Shown here: in pieces, positions 23,823 through 37,143 of the stretch | Position numbering within the stretch: the stretch's first letter is position 1 | Layout: each line of letters starts with the position of its first letter | Assembly (NCBI GenBank): GCA_022419385.1 | Contig: JAJUBI010000007.1 | Coordinates: forward strand, 3,815,768-3,879,767 | Source of the DNA: Paraconiothyrium sp. Pb-2020 | Taxonomy: Eukaryota > Ascomycota > Dothideomycetes > Pleosporales > Didymosphaeriaceae | Direction: 5' to 3' | DNA: 64,000 nucleotides | The notes under the pieces: model-generated | What the model was told of the DNA's origin: nothing | The model's database searches: none | What the model saw: only the letters and a program-made list of their open reading frames with translations | Made by a program: the position numbers and the translations under genes

Positions 23823-25834
23823 CTTGATCCTCTCACATACTTTATGGGCGAAGCAGGATCTATACCTAGGATTACATGAAGATGCGATTGATCTGAAGAG
23901 ATATATCAAGGCATCTCACCCTTGCTGTCGTTCCTCTTTCTTTCTGGTACAATCAACAATCATATCAATCAAAGCTTCTTCTTATAGTTATATAGTTCGA
24001 TCCACTTAGCACAGGTACACGAACCCCGAACCAACATATTACAAAGACAGATCTTGCCACAGAGTCCCGGTGGAAGAACTCTTGAATTTTGGCTCGAGCA
24101 TCAAAATGACTTCGCTGGTACCAGTTCTGAGCTTGAGTTATCACATGCTTGCTTGGACTTGCTGAATGATCTGCGACATTGGGACTTTGCCCCCGCTGGG
24201 AACATCTGCGAATAATATTATACATGAGGTGGTGCTTTCGGAGCAAGAAATTTAGAAGCTCCTATGTCTCCTTTCGTCGGGTTGGGGGACAGTCATCACT
24301 AAATGCCTGCTTGGCGCGGCGGCGTTCGCGTTTAGCGGAGCTCTAGTGACCGTGAACCCCCTCTTTCCTACGTTGAGAGTCACGAATGGCAAACATGGAA
24401 CGAGGAATGCATTGGCCCGTTGGAGATATGCAGGTGGTAAACGAAGGTCTCTCCTGTATATGTTGCGCATGCAAAACCGCTCACTGAATCAATCTATCGG
24501 GCACATGATTACCGCATCACTTACTCAGGGACTGCTGTGACCATTTCAATTCTCACTACTTCATTACTTGTGCGAAGGAGGTCGCGACACATATAGAGGC
24601 TACAATCACGTAGACTTGTCCTCCATCCCCTTGGACAGTTCCAACAGTTCCAGCGAGAGGGCGCACCACTAAAGATCTTTCACAACCTGAACTACACTTC
24701 GATCGAAGCTGATCTAGATCAGATCAATTTTGCGCCAGTCAACGTCGTTGGCTCCATAGTGTTAGGCATAACGAAGCTTCGCTTTCCGCTCTGTCGTCAC
24801 ATGAGGCATCTCTCTCCTACCAGAACTTATATCGTACGCTGACAGCGTGAACAAACTTACTAAAACAAGGGATACCCCACGGGAACGCCCAGAAATTTGG
24901 TGACGGAGCTGGACGGACTGCCTATCTTAATCAATGACTACGTGTCGGTAAAATCTTGTGAAGACATTCAGTGCTCTGGTGTATCACTCGATTCCTATCT
25001 TCCACGGCTCGGTAAAGCATGGTGATAATTGAAAGCGACCTCGAACGCGCATACTGCTTCCTCTCGATTACCGATTATGTCCATAGCGGTTGTCCGGTGC
25101 GTCCGAAACGGAAAATTGATCCAAAGCCGACCGCAACAGCTATCGCATCAAGTAACCCTTTTGGCTCAATTTCTATCTCGGGGGGATACATGAAGAGTGT
25201 CGAATAGTCTCTTTTGAACGCCGCCCTTAGTGCTTGCTGATCGGCTTACACGCCCTATGGCCTCGTAATGCCGTTTTACGTCATCTGGCAGTGATCTGGG
25301 ACAAGTGTGGCAACGGCGATCAGACGGACGCGGAAATTGTCGTCAGTGGCTGAATCTCGCGCCCGCCTACTTCCGAGGGGCTTTGAATCCTAGCAATATC
25401 CCAAGGTTTCAGGTTGGTTATAGGTGTCGCACAACATCCACTAGTGGCATAATGGCATACAAAGCACGCGCATATACCTAGGCATGTATGCATGTAGATA
25501 AGGTATCTGCCGCATCGGCACATACACCTTATCACCATCCATCACGCAACAGAGCTGCTGTTCGCAGCGATTCGTAGGATTCGCAGTGATTTGACGGGGG
25601 GTGGTCGTCGAGGAGCCGGGCTTATGGTTCATGCGCGGGAAGATTTATTCACGCAGGTGTCGTGTGTGCTGGCGCACCCATACCCTGTAGAAGACACTAC
25701 CCCTCACCGGTGAACATCACAGCCTTGTCCTTAAGTATATAAAGGCTACACATTTCATTGTCAATACTTTTATATCGGTGCAAAACGTGTACCTCCAATC
25801 TACCGAGCCTCAAACTGTCCAACTTAAGTCTCTC
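23823..25834. other. Long intergenic stretch, no gene seen
   Basis: About 2 kb with only short open frames on both strands and none with a recognisable motif. No tandem repeat or RNA gene was seen. Confidence 0.5.
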
Positions 25835-28352
25835 ATGGCCCCCCTTCGACGTAACACTTCTCAGAATATGGACCTCACAGCTCAAGTACTGGACGTCGGT
25901 GCACGGGGGATCGATCTTGTTTCGACAACAGCAGGACTTCTCAACTCCCAAGATGGGGCAATCCAGGCCGCATCCAACTTTATATATTGGCTTGGTCGGG
26001 AAGGGATCGGAGAACAAGATTTGCACTACACGTTAGTTCCCGCTAGGGGCCTTGTGCGTCTAAACGAGGCTGGTATGGCATTTTGCGATGAAGTCAATAA
26101 AGGCTTTAATATGCAACATGTTTCAGGGCATTTTGCATCTATCAAGTCCGGATGTTTAGGAAGAACACTGTTGAGAGACCACGGGCTTTCCTGGATCACG
26201 TCAACTATCACTTGATTCTACCAATTTCATGATGAGAACTTTGTTGTAGATGCCATCAGCTTGCTGATCATCCGCATGCACGAAGAGAGGGCGGGTGCCG
26301 AGATTGTATCACGAACGGCTTTTTCGACGGATCCAAACTTCCTCAGAATGAGAGCTGTGATACAGAAAATAGGTTCGAGCGTATGGTTGAACATTGTCAA
26401 CGTTCAGCGTACAACATTGGATATGCCGGAAGAATTGCGATCAATCTGTGTGACGGGCCACCGCCTCGACTCGAATGATCTAGTTGCGGTCATTACTCGA
26501 TTAAAAAGCCCTGAACGGTCACGGCAAGTCGTAATTGAGTCTCCCTTCATTCTATCAAGTCTCTGCACATGGCTACTATATCACTTCGATGGCATCTTCC
26601 GTGTGGTAGTTGACTCGACCATCCTCTACGAGGAGAAGCAAGGCGCTGAGGAGCAGACGATTGAGCTGAGGGTCGAAAGGCGATGCCGTGACATCGGCGG
26701 ATGTTGTGAGAACGCTCATCAGAGGACCCTTTTTACGATGATTGAAGACATAAAGGGTGACTGGGAAGCGTTTTTTGAAGGTTCGTCTACGCCTTCTGCT
26801 TCCTTTAGAAATACATCACGAGCTAGGAGGAAACTCTACCAACTCAATTCGATTGAAGATCGCCATGCCCTAGACAATCAAATCCAAGCTATGGCAGCAG
26901 ATCTCACCCGTTGGCTCTGTAGTTTGCGTGTCAACGCTTCGCGATCATCAGTTGGAATTATATACGAGGTGGATTTGAAGCGACGAACAATACCAGCCAA
27001 GTCTGGCGTCATCGTGACCGATCTACTAAAACGATCGCCTTCTATTCTCCAGTTCTCGTGGGCCCCGGCTGTGGATGAGGATTGGACTCCACAAGAAGAC
27101 CAGAAAGTATGGTCACCGTCAGGTTTTACCAAGGCTAAGGAGTGTTCTCGCCAGCTTCCTGGCCTCTTCGAAAATACCTAGTCTGCTCAGAGCTCTAGGA
27201 TATCACTCATGTGGGAATGTTATCCAAGCCTTAGAGATCTCGTGACACAGGCCGCGAAACAATGCTCCTGTGTGTCTTGCCAGCAGAAACGAAATCTCGC
27301 ACATTTGCAACCTGGATGCTTCAAGACCCACGCCTATGTGTCCGCTTTGTGTTTAGTCGGTCACAGCATTGCAGAAGGTTTTGGAGCAGATGACCTATCT
27401 GGCGCCGTACAGTCTTCACAGCTGAAATTGACGCTCGACGTGTACCCTATAGAGCGTGTACTGCTCGAAATTGCCACTAAATCAAGAATTTCCTGGCAGA
27501 AATGGTTCGACGTTGCGTCTTATCTCTTCTTGGGACGAGGCCATAATAATTTCGGGGCTCATTCCAACGCATATAGAGTGAGTCGTATGACGATCGCGAT
27601 GCAACACGGCGACTTAGCCATGGTTGCCTCCTGGGTTGGACATATCGAAGGAAATCAGTACGAGAGGGTCGTTTGGCTTCATACGTGTCCAAGGCCGGCT
27701 ATGCATCTCCGGCAAGCACAGCGGCTACCAGCTGCTTGATAGTGATTTTGCCATTATACAATTCCGCGAAACAGAAGCATTTACCAAAACAGCGAACGCA
27801 CCCTCTCCTGAACTCCCACCTCTCCAAATAGACGTGGACACTAGCGACATTGAGATTGATACCTTGCTTGTGCCATTTGATCAAGAATGCCACCTTCTTT
27901 TGAACCGAGTAAGAGCAGGCAGGATATCACGAGTCATCAACCCTGGTGCTTCAGTAATCGCGCGGCTGAGACAGTCTCACATCCCCGTTGCGGATTCATG
28001 TTCACATGCAACCCACGAGGATCTGAGCCAGCTCTCAGAGAACATTCGAAAATCCACATCTTTCCACAGTTTCGATAGCCTGTTAGGCAACTGGCCTGCT
28101 CGCGATTTTGAACAAGTCGCTGTCTCCCACGTCCTCGACTCATATCTCAAATATCACATCGCTCTCGCCTTAGCTCATGATGGTATCACGGTCGTGAACA
28201 ATAACAATTGTTGGACATGCTCAGCAAACAAGCTGTTTGAGTTTGACCAAAAGCAAGTAAAGTCTTCGTCCGGACGGTTCATCATCAATATCAGTAAGAC
28301 ATTGAGTGGGCAGTACCTTTCTATCTGCGACACAAATGTTGCCACTCATTAG
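25835..28352 (+). pseudogene. Long unknown protein gene interrupted by two in-frame stops and a frameshift
   Basis: Starting at the ATG at 25835 (MAPLRRNTSQNMDL), one reading frame runs to about 27.7 kb, interrupted only by TGA at 26213-26215 and TAG at 27179-27181. The sequence on both sides of each stop reads as ordinary protein (for example GLSWITSTIT stop FYQFHDENFVVDA). Between about 27640 and 27700 the coding signal moves to another frame (GSFGFIRVQGRLCISGKHSG), which stays open to 28352. The whole would be about 840 residues. The C-terminal part has SGRFIINISKTLSGQYLSIC. I recognise no domain. Introns would each need a length divisible by three, and no good splice pair surrounds either stop. 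TAG fits CAG and TGA fits CGA, each with one C-to-T change. The relic looks recent because nearly all of the frame is preserved. Confidence 0.65.
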
Positions 28353-29604
28353 TGAGCTTGGACTTTCCCAAACGTCGAGTTAAGTCCTCATGCCATCATT
28401 TCGGAAAACCGATTTTGTTTTGGTTCAATGTTATAGTACACATCATATGAGCGTGGGAATGATACCTCCAACTTCTTTCAGGCCACTCAGGACACGCTAC
28501 TGTGCCCGTTTTTATCTCCCAACCCCAAGTCAATCCTGCGTACCAGACGTCTACTATGTGACCCTTGCGGACTACTTAGCTAATCAAGTATCTGTGTAGT
28601 GCGTGGAATGACGCGCCCGTGGTTACTCGAACCCATTAAATTCCATCAACGCCAACCGGGTGGGCTCGTGAGGGCTGCATCTTGCATCGGGTTTGCTGAG
28701 AATTTAGCGGGTTCCGTATCGGAATATGGGAGTAATTTGTGGCATCGTGTGTAGTACCAGTTGAGCGAAGGGATCTATAAGCAACATTACAAGCGGTGCT
28801 GGATGAGTTCAGTAACCTCGAATGTACACAAACATTTGATCCTCACTTATTAATACTTAGCAAGATGATAGTCACTGACCCGCAATCATGGGCCCCTGTT
28901 GGCTAGACCACACGAAATAAGCAAGGAATGCACATGCTCCAGAAGAAGGACAATCACTGACGCTGATTGCACAAACATTACTGAGGCAGTGGTTCGAGGT
29001 CCTTTATAACTACGAGAGCTCGGATGCGCCCATATAGATGATTGACTGAGCACTTCGCCGCCGAGTAATTGGCGAATGACACGTCGATACTGCGCGTGGT
29101 TGTACGTCAACGGATTCCAATCGGGGCTTTATGTCAGTAATACCGGTCCGCAGATGAAGTTTCCCATGCCGGACAGTATGCGCCCCCATACTGGGGTGAA
29201 TGAATTGGGCTCTCGGTGGTGGCGACGGAGGCGGCCGCTGCGGAGCGGCCGATTTCCATTTCAACGTTGAGGCATCAACGACGATGAGACTAAAACCAGT
29301 TGTGCTTGTCCATGCGCCGGCCTGGGCAAAAATGACGGTGCTTATTCGGGAGGGCCGTCGATCTGTACTAGCTATATTCGTCCCATAAACAATTGTTTTC
29401 AACGGCATTACGCAACGATGTAGGAATCATACGGACCGGTAGAAGGCAACATGCAGCCTGAAATCTTAACATGTTATGGCTAGTAAAGCTATATACATAG
29501 CTAATACTTCTAATTATAATGCTTTAGGGAAGACTAATATTACAGAGATCAAAGAAAAGAAAGAGGAGTTCGATGGATATCTAGGGTATGCAATATTGAT
29601 CTCT
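28353..29604. other. Intergenic; contains a small AT-rich patch
   Basis: No gene is supported. Around 29470-29560 the composition switches to a TA-rich stretch similar to the large block at the window's end, suggesting a small RIP-affected transposon scrap next to the 3' end of the following gene. Confidence 0.4.
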
Positions 29605-31359
29605 TCACTCAACTGTATGCTCCGCAGCCAACCTTGGTAACGTAGCCCGCGAATGGACCGTCTCGCTCAGGCCCATAGGCCTTTCATCCAATAGCCTCCC
29701 ATCATTCTCCTCGTCGACCTTCCGGAAGGTATCATGGACCAAACCCCTCCTAGGGTTCTCATGCTTACCGCTCCGAGTACTTCTTGTACGACCAGACACC
29801 GGGGACGGGAACGTAGTGCCATCACTGAGTGCCAGCGTGGTCGGTGTAGGGACCTGGCGCGGCAACTCAAGTGAGCTACTCTCCAAGGAGTCAACAGGAT
29901 TACGTCGGACTATCGGATTCTGGGATGTCGCGGTTGGTGCGTCGCTCTCCCCACGAGAATGTCGTCGGTGGCCGTTGTTTCGACGCTTTCGGAAAAACAA
30001 GACCAGAGCGACAAGCAGGAGTGTGCCGAAGGCAGCGCCAACGGCTGCCCCAGCTATGGCAGCGACTTGAGATTTCTGCTTCGTGGCCGGCAACACGCGA
30101 CACACCTGCTTCACCTTGGCGTCCGCGCCCTTGGGATCGGCAGCTGTGACGACTGCAGGCGCTAGCTGAAAATTCCGAGCATCTGGATCGACGACGAGGT
30201 AATTTTGGGTGAAAAAAGGAAGGCCCAAGGTTCCAAAAGTAAGAAGATCAGTCTGGTTAGTCACAGCCATGTTGAACACCGTGGCATTGTCCACTTCGAA
30301 TTTCCCAGCAGCGTTGTACGCCCGGGGTCGACTATAGAGCTCTGTTGCTGGAATGACCGTTTTGTACGTCTTTACTGAGGGTTTCGACGCGTCACCGCCC
30401 GGAGTGCCCATGTCGGATAGCGTGACGGTAATAGTACCTGCCGGAGCAGGATCAGTGGGAAGCTCGAAGTGCCGCGAAGTTTCATTCCAGACGGCGGTTT
30501 TCTCCGCCGCGGCAAGAGTCTGCAGCATTGCAGATGGAAGCTTCAGGTCCGAGGAGAAGGGATCCAGATGCACGGTCAGGGTGTCCGTGTCTTCTGCGAA
30601 CAGCGTGGTACTCTTACCACCAACATCGTATGTAATGGCTGTGAGGATAGCGCAAGTTGGACAATCTGAGAACATAGGAAATGTAGTCGCGGGAGTTTTG
30701 ATGCGGCTTTCGTCGTAGCCACCGATAACAAGCAGTCCATCTTGTGGTGTCTCTTCAGACTCGGATCCAGCCCAAAGTCCGAACGTCCGTGATGAAGCTT
30801 GGCCTGAATCGACAAGGGAGTTCAGCAAGCTTGAGTTCATGCCCAACGGCAGAGTCGCCCGATAACTTGGCTCGTCCTTTGTAAACGCATCTGCGCTGGC
30901 TACCTTACGTTAGGATTGTGTACACTCAGAAACGCACACGTACTCACTATCGGTCGACCCATTGGTAAACATGGGAAAGGTAGTGAACTGGTTCACATCA
31001 GGTTTGAGGCCAAATGCCGCAGTATCATCGAAGAATATGTAGGAGCTCGCAAATGCTAGGTCCACAGACTCTCTACTACCGTCCCAAACCGCATAGTTTA
31101 CCTCTGCAAACGAAGTCGACGTTGCGCTGTCATAGCTACCGCCAAGTTGACCTATGCAGCTGCTGTTCGTGGCTGCCACGCACTCCGCTGCATTGTTGAT
31201 GAAGAGGTTGTCTGAAAGGGTCGATGGCGTCAGTGAAAAGGGCTGCGGAGGAGTGCCGATAGCGAATGAGATCCCCCTGGAGAGAACGGTGCCGTCTGCG
31301 GAGACTGAGTTGTTGGTCCAGGGCAGGAGCAATGGCACAGAACCGTTTGCGCAAGCCAT
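29605..31359 (-). CDS. Membrane-anchored pepsin-fold protein lacking the first catalytic Asp
   Basis: Exons 30948-31359 and 29605-30890 (donor GTGAGT, acceptor GCGCAG, phase 1) give 565 residues. Family A1 aspartic-protease features are visible: an IGTPPQPF start of the N-lobe, a Cys pair, the Phe/Leu-rich core, and LGLPFFTQNYLVVDPDARNF, equivalent to the C-lobe LGxxFLxxxYVVFDxxxxxIG. The catalytic motifs are lost. The position of the first DTG reads STL (in SLTPSTLSDNLF). The second reads DPF (in VHLDPFSSDLKLP), keeping only its Asp. A single membrane helix (about residues 412-437, VAAIAGAAVGAAFGTLLLVA) is followed by RKRR and a ~125-residue Ser/Arg-rich cytoplasmic tail. No signal peptide precedes the first ATG; a 5' exon may be missing from this model. 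It is probably a cell-surface pseudoprotease with a sensor-like layout, but the function is unknown. Confidence 0.8.
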
Positions 31360-34121
31360 TGTAGCCCTGAATGCCCTCCAAAAAGGCGAAGTACCTAGGT
31401 GTTGTGTATGTGCGTTCGTGTCAGCCTTGCAGAATTGTTCTTGTCATTCTTGGGAGAGGGCCCTTGTCATGGATGCCCATGGTGTAATGTCCAGGGTTGC
31501 GTAAACCAGGGGACGATCTGCCAATCCTGGGTAGGGGTATGGGTCCCAGGGCTCTGGGCATCGGGCGTCAATGGCTGAGTTCGACAGCTCGTGAAAGGGA
31601 AGGATCCCCATTGGAGTGTTCCTACATGACTAGAGCGTTGGGCCGGGATTTGAGCACAACCAGGTCTCTCTCAACCGATGAATTCGCTCTCTTGTCTAGC
31701 GATGGCACTCAGGCTGTTTCTTTCATCCTCAGCATCAATACTGAAATTTCGATGCTCCCCTCGTGGCCATGACGTTATAAAGTCAAAGCGCTCTGGATAC
31801 GCCGGGTCCGCGAGTCGCCTTGATTGCATTTCCAGTGAACCTTCCGTTCCCCTGACAGGACGGGCCTTTTGCGGGGTGTGAAAATGTCAAAATCGGACCG
31901 TTAGCATCGGAACGATGTTCTGCGACGTGGTGTCCCGTGTATCGAGCCAATCAACGCTTGTGAACCAACTAGCGCCAGCCGGAGAGATTTCTCGCATCTG
32001 TAACTCTATCGCTGATCGGCTTCGCGTGTGAGATAAGTCTGTCGATCGTGTGCCCAACCCTATGCCCAACCTTCTAACTTCGATACGTACCTCGCTCTCT
32101 GAGACCTCGCCGACGTCGTTACAGCAGTATCACCTCAGTTCCGGGGCTGTTCGCGGCAGAGTCGCACGGATCCTCACACAAGCTTATGTGCCCAGGTGCC
32201 AGAACAAAAGGCGCAAACTCTCGTCTCATAAAAACCAGATCCTACATCTCATCGGGGCTTGGCAGCTTCGGAGAGCGACGCCACAATCCTTGAAATGTCG
32301 GTGCATGTGACGTCAAATATCTTTCCGTTGCCTGGTGCGCATGGGGCAACTGCTCCGCAGATTTGGTGCACATGCTCGAGTCTATCAACGCCTCCAATCG
32401 CTGTATGGCGCTCAGTATGATCAATCTCTTGTGTTCAGTAGCCTTACATCTCAGACGACCTTGCGGTTTCTTGTCCATCTTTCAACTTCTCGATGTTGAA
32501 GAACTGTTCAATCTTTACAATTGTAAGTGTAATCACACCTGCAGCGATCCTTTCGAAGCGAAATACTACGAATTATCATGTCCTTGGATGTACCAAACGT
32601 AGAACCCTAGAAAGACCATCCGAAGGACTAGATGCCGTACTTTTGAGCGATACTTTCACCTAGATCCAACTCGGGCGTTCGAAACCCCAACCATATCCGT
32701 CCATGGGCGAGCGCGGAACGAAGGAATCCGAAAATTGAGGAGAAGGGCGTGTGAGGTCGATATCGGATATTACGATGAACGTGCGATCTTTTTCATATCC
32801 TTAATACCACAAGATGCTTTAAGGCTTGATAGCTCCATATCTTCCTGGGTCGCTCGTCTTCATTGAATACTCTGACCAAGAAAGATATTCCCCTTTCGTC
32901 TCACGTAGTAAGCCCATGGACTCGAGTGGCTGTCCTTGCGGAGCCGATGCATTGTTCGGCCGCGCCCATCTCGCGCGTGGGGGCATGGGTGGTCTCAAAA
33001 TCCCCGTCAGCCCATTCGTGTCAGTCTTGATGGTGTACGTCAAATTGAACCCTACATCCGTTCCCTTCGGAGGTAAATGATAGGCACGAGAGGCCTAGTG
33101 CCTTACGTGATACAAACAGTACCTAGATACCTATAGTGGGTATTTCTACCAACAGATTGATCCAAGCTTCAGCCTCACGAAAGCTGGGCCTAATGAAACC
33201 ACGATGATAGAGCCAGCAAACAAGGAACAATCCTACTACTTCAACGTTGCTCTTTCGCAGATCCTCTGGGACGAATCTCGAAAGCCTATTCCAGCGATCC
33301 TGCCCCGCCCTTCGACGCCAACATGAACACGATTCCCAATAATTACGCCACAGCTTTCGAGCAGGCGAAGCGCAGCTACATCGTCGATGTCGATGACTCT
33401 TTCCGCAAGGAAGCAAAACACGTGAAATCATACCTGATTCATCCTCTTGTCGGCATAATTTTGATCCTCACTTACTCTATATAACCCATAATATAAAAGT
33501 CAGGCAAGCACAGATTGGGGTAAGACAGGGAAAGAAAGGAACGGACTCGAAACTACTAACCACGAGCAGACAGCGCGCGGCAATGGAGGTAGCACCCATT
33601 GGCGCTTTCTGACGTATCGTAGTGACGACACGACGCTCTGGTTCATTTTTTTTCGCGGTTTATGCTCAAGAAGCTGATCGATTGCGAGGAGAGACCAAGA
33701 TAAAAATCGCGGTCGCAGAGTTTGTAGACAATCGCGCCGAGTCGCATGATGAAAACACAGTCTCTTCATACTATGATGCAATCGCTGGTGACGAGCAAAT
33801 CTGTCGCACTGGATGTGCTATGACGATGATTGGTCAAAGAAAGCGTTGCTGTATTCTCTGTTTGGTCTTTTGCAGGTGCTCTAGTCTACTCCGCGAATTT
33901 ACTTGAAGAGCAGTTAGATTACTAATACACTTGTTGCCTGGCGTGCGACAGTCGAGTCCCACATCCTACACCCACTCAACATACAGCGAGTCTTAGATCA
34001 AGTCTCCTACTTGCATCAAAAGAAACTACTTTTCTGTGTATTCTGAGCCGCGTAAGACATATATGCCTCTTACATCAGGTACACCGACACCGTATCCGTT
34101 ACTTCACTCGCGCAACACACT
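31360..34121. other. Long intergenic stretch, nothing identified
   Basis: About 2.8 kb. Frames near 32360-32600 and 33240-33440 look locally protein-like (for example FNVALSQILWDESRKP at about 33240) but are short, change frame and match no family I can name. They may be scraps of decayed genes. Confidence 0.4.
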
Positions 34122-35156
34122 ATGTAACTCCTCCAACTTTCACCCGAAACTCTAATCCAGATTTTCGATTATGTCGGCTCATCATGTTTTCGCTCAGATC
34201 TGTCACGCCTCACAGTCTGTAAGCAGTGGAGCAAGTTTGCCCATACCGCGTGCTTCCGGGATTTTTACGTTACTCAGAAGACACTACGACGCTTGCTGTC
34301 TTCTCCATACGTGGAATCAAATCTACCACTAATCAAAGACAGCGTGGAAATTCTGGACCTGGATTTGAAGGGCTTTGAAGACTGGGACTCAAATATCCCA
34401 GATGTGCCAACTCGGAATGGCGTTCCTGAACGCGCAGTGCGCGCAGCCTGGACGACACAGCTGAAAAACGATCTCCTCTACCTCGCCACGAGCATCAAAC
34501 TATCACGGAAACTGCGCCTCCTACGCATCCAAGCCAAAAGTGAACGGCATCCGCTACTCTATCTCCTGGAACGTCGCGACTACCTTTTCCTTTCCCCAAT
34601 ACGCGCCTTCTTATCAGCTAGTAACCTAACTAGCCTGGAGCTAGACCTATGCGGTACTCAACTGATATCACATCAAAGCCAAGAGCACAGTGAAAGAGTC
34701 CACGCCTGCACGAGTATCGCCGCGCTTCTAACTACGCTACAACGTTTGCGACTGCGCATGCGTAATATCTGTGCCGATGTTCTAAAACCCGGACAACATA
34801 AGACCCACCTACGTTTGAATACGATGATCATCAACCTCAGTTTATCCAATGAGTCACCCCTAAACAACTCGGCGGCACACGCCGCATGTTGCGGTTTCTC
34901 CCCAGGGGCTCATCTTCTACTGAAAACCGATATGGAGAAGCAGGCGCAAGATCTTGTGGCACAGATGGCGGCCCCAAAACTAGTGAGGATATTAACGCAT
35001 GCATTTCCAAGTCTTGAAATGCGGGCGTTCGATGTCTTGACTGGTAAAACTGTCGCATTAAGCGAGGGTGCGGACTCCGATGACGACGGTGAGGCTATCG
35101 AGGACGAAGTGTCGGACGAGGAGTCTGAGATTTCGGACGTTTCCGCAGAATGGTAA
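34122..35156 (+). pseudogene. F-box protein gene with a stop as second codon
   Basis: The frame 34122-35156 would encode 344 residues, but codon 2 is TAA (34125-34127). Directly after it the sequence reads LLQLSPETLIQIFDYVGSSC and then DLSRLTVCKQWSKFAHTACF, a textbook F-box (LPxELLxxIFxYL...LxxVCKxW). The middle is leucine-rich and LRR-like, and the C-terminus is an acidic tail (SEGADSDDDGEAIEDEVSDE). No other stop or frameshift occurs. The next in-frame ATG lies far downstream, past the F-box, so internal initiation would not rescue the domain. TAA can arise from CAA (Gln) by a single C-to-T change at CpA, the preferred RIP context. Alternatives are initiation at a non-AUG codon or an unseen upstream exon. 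A functional product would be an SCF substrate adaptor. Confidence 0.65.
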
Positions 35157-35200
35157 CAGATAGTCACGATTAGTATTTAGTCTTGGTCACGACTTTTCAG

Positions 35201-35280
35201 CAACCCATTCTACATTTTGGCAACCTATTCTGGATTTTGGCAACCTATTCTGGATTTTGGTGTCCCATTCCAGGATTTTT
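35201..35280 (+). repeat. 20-bp tandem repeat, four units
   Basis: Four consecutive 20-base units. Units 2 and 3 are identical (CAACCTATTCTGGATTTTGG). Unit 1 differs at three positions and unit 4 is more diverged. It lies 45 bases downstream of the F-box pseudogene stop. Confidence 0.85.
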
Positions 35281-37143
35281 GGCTTCAATGCGATAGAACC
35301 TCTCCACACACAACTGGGAATACTACGAACTACACCACCTCGAACATACGAGCTCATTTATATATACGCCTATCTGTGGCCACTTCCGCGGGTTGCAAGG
35401 TTGAAAAAAACTTTTGAGTGCACCTGAGCACCTCGATCCGACGAAAGAGACCAAGACGCGCATTCAGTTGTCCGGGCTTTGCGAAATAAGGAAGACGAGA
35501 GCAAATAATATCAGCTGAACAGGTTCCGGGCAGTTGTTTTCAGCTTTCCAAATGAGCTTCTATAGCATAGACCTGGACGGAAAATAGACATACGTGAATT
35601 AGCGAAATGGTATTGACCGAATTTGATGATCAACGGTCTGGGACAGGTGGAACAAGCTCAGAACGCAGAAGATATGTTTCTTCCCTTGAAGATTTCCCCT
35701 GTCTAACGTGTCTTCGATAGTTTTGGAATTAGCTTCATAGGCTCAAAGTTCACGGAAAGCACTCTTATCGGGCTTACTTACGCTTTTGAACAGCGGACCA
35801 GCGTGAGGGACCAGATACAGCTATACATTGCCCCGACTACCGAACTGGCCAACGTGGTTAACAACTAAATATCTCCACAAGTTACGGATTACCGGCTTCA
35901 GACCTGGTCCATGTCATGCCTTCATTGGGAGACTGTAGGCAATTGAGTGTGTTTGCTGACGATCACGGACCCATTTCCCGCTCGCACGGTCTGAGCCATT
36001 GGGTACTGTAGAGGTTCTTTAGAACTGCTCGTGAGAGGCACTTCAAATCCTTATGCAAGATGTATACATGGCAACTAATGGCACTTTCTTATGGACTCTG
36101 AAACCAACTGATCCAGAGTAAGCATCTCGGTGATGTCATTTAGATCGCGAGCCAGGAGCGCAACTGTCTAATGTTGGCAGTCATTCAGATCACGACTAGT
36201 TTTATAGCCCCTAGACATAGCTTCGCTATGTCTTTAAACCAGTCCTGAGATAATTGTAGGCTACCCTCGAGGGCGAAAACCATGGCTGCCCCTGGCGGGG
36301 AACGCTGGTGTGGCCTCGGCATCGCTTGCCCCCAGGGCTACAGGTCTGTGCTAGGAATGCTGATTTGCGAACTCTTAACCTAAGTGTAAATGACCTTTCG
36401 TCGTTGCAGACACCGCTCTACCTGAAGGCCCTTCCCCGACGAAAGCGAAACTGTGATGAAGTGCAAAGACGTAAACGTCTCTACTGAGATGGGAAAAAGG
36501 CAACGTGCGGCTGGTAAGGGAACGAAGAGGTGGACTCACTTCGACTAAGCTGCGCCTTACTTACTGGTAACAGCCAAATTTCTGATCAACGCGCTGACCT
36601 TATAGTATTTGGGTAAAATGCGCTATCAGACTGCGAAAATGGTAGCGAGAAAGGGGATTAAAGCTTAAGAGCGTGTGCTTAGGGTGCGGCACCCACATAC
36701 GTTAACGAGCTTGGCCAGCCTGGCGTTGGTGCTGTAGTAGCGAGGAAGTATGGCGAAGCAGAGAAGTTCAGCCGGGGAGCGCTACAAGGATGGGAGCGCA
36801 TCGATATCACCGAACCGAAATCATAGGACTGAAGGACTTCCTTTTCTCCCATTTCATGCTGAGTGTACATTCCATTTCATACTGCATATTTACCAGGGAT
36901 ACTTCCGACCAGATGAGTGTTTGCGGCAGAACAGTGTATACATGCCAAACGCGATTACAGGAATGTAAGAGCAGAAAAGTTGGAATTACCGATCTAACAC
37001 TTATCACGTAAATTAGGGGGCACCCCGACGTCACTAGATTTACATGTACTTTCAAGCTTCGACTGAGACGAAGATCCTCTTTTCACCCCTAAAGCGCAGC
37101 TAGAAATTCTACCTGTATCGATATATCCTTGCTTTCCTTTCAG
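35281..37143. other. Intergenic, no gene seen
   Basis: No supported coding region. A perfect 9-bp inverted repeat (AGACATAGC / GCTATGTCT, 3-base loop) sits at 36213-36233. The first exon of the truncated cullin gene may lie near the right end but cannot be placed. Confidence 0.4.

Noticed and set aside
32050..33450. Protein-like short stretches between 32.0 and 33.4 kb
   Set aside because: They change frame repeatedly, have no splice logic and match no family I could name, so I did not annotate a gene.
36213..36233. Perfect 9-bp inverted repeat with 3-base loop
   Set aside because: It could be a terminator-like hairpin, but no gene ends nearby and such structures occur by chance in a few kilobases.
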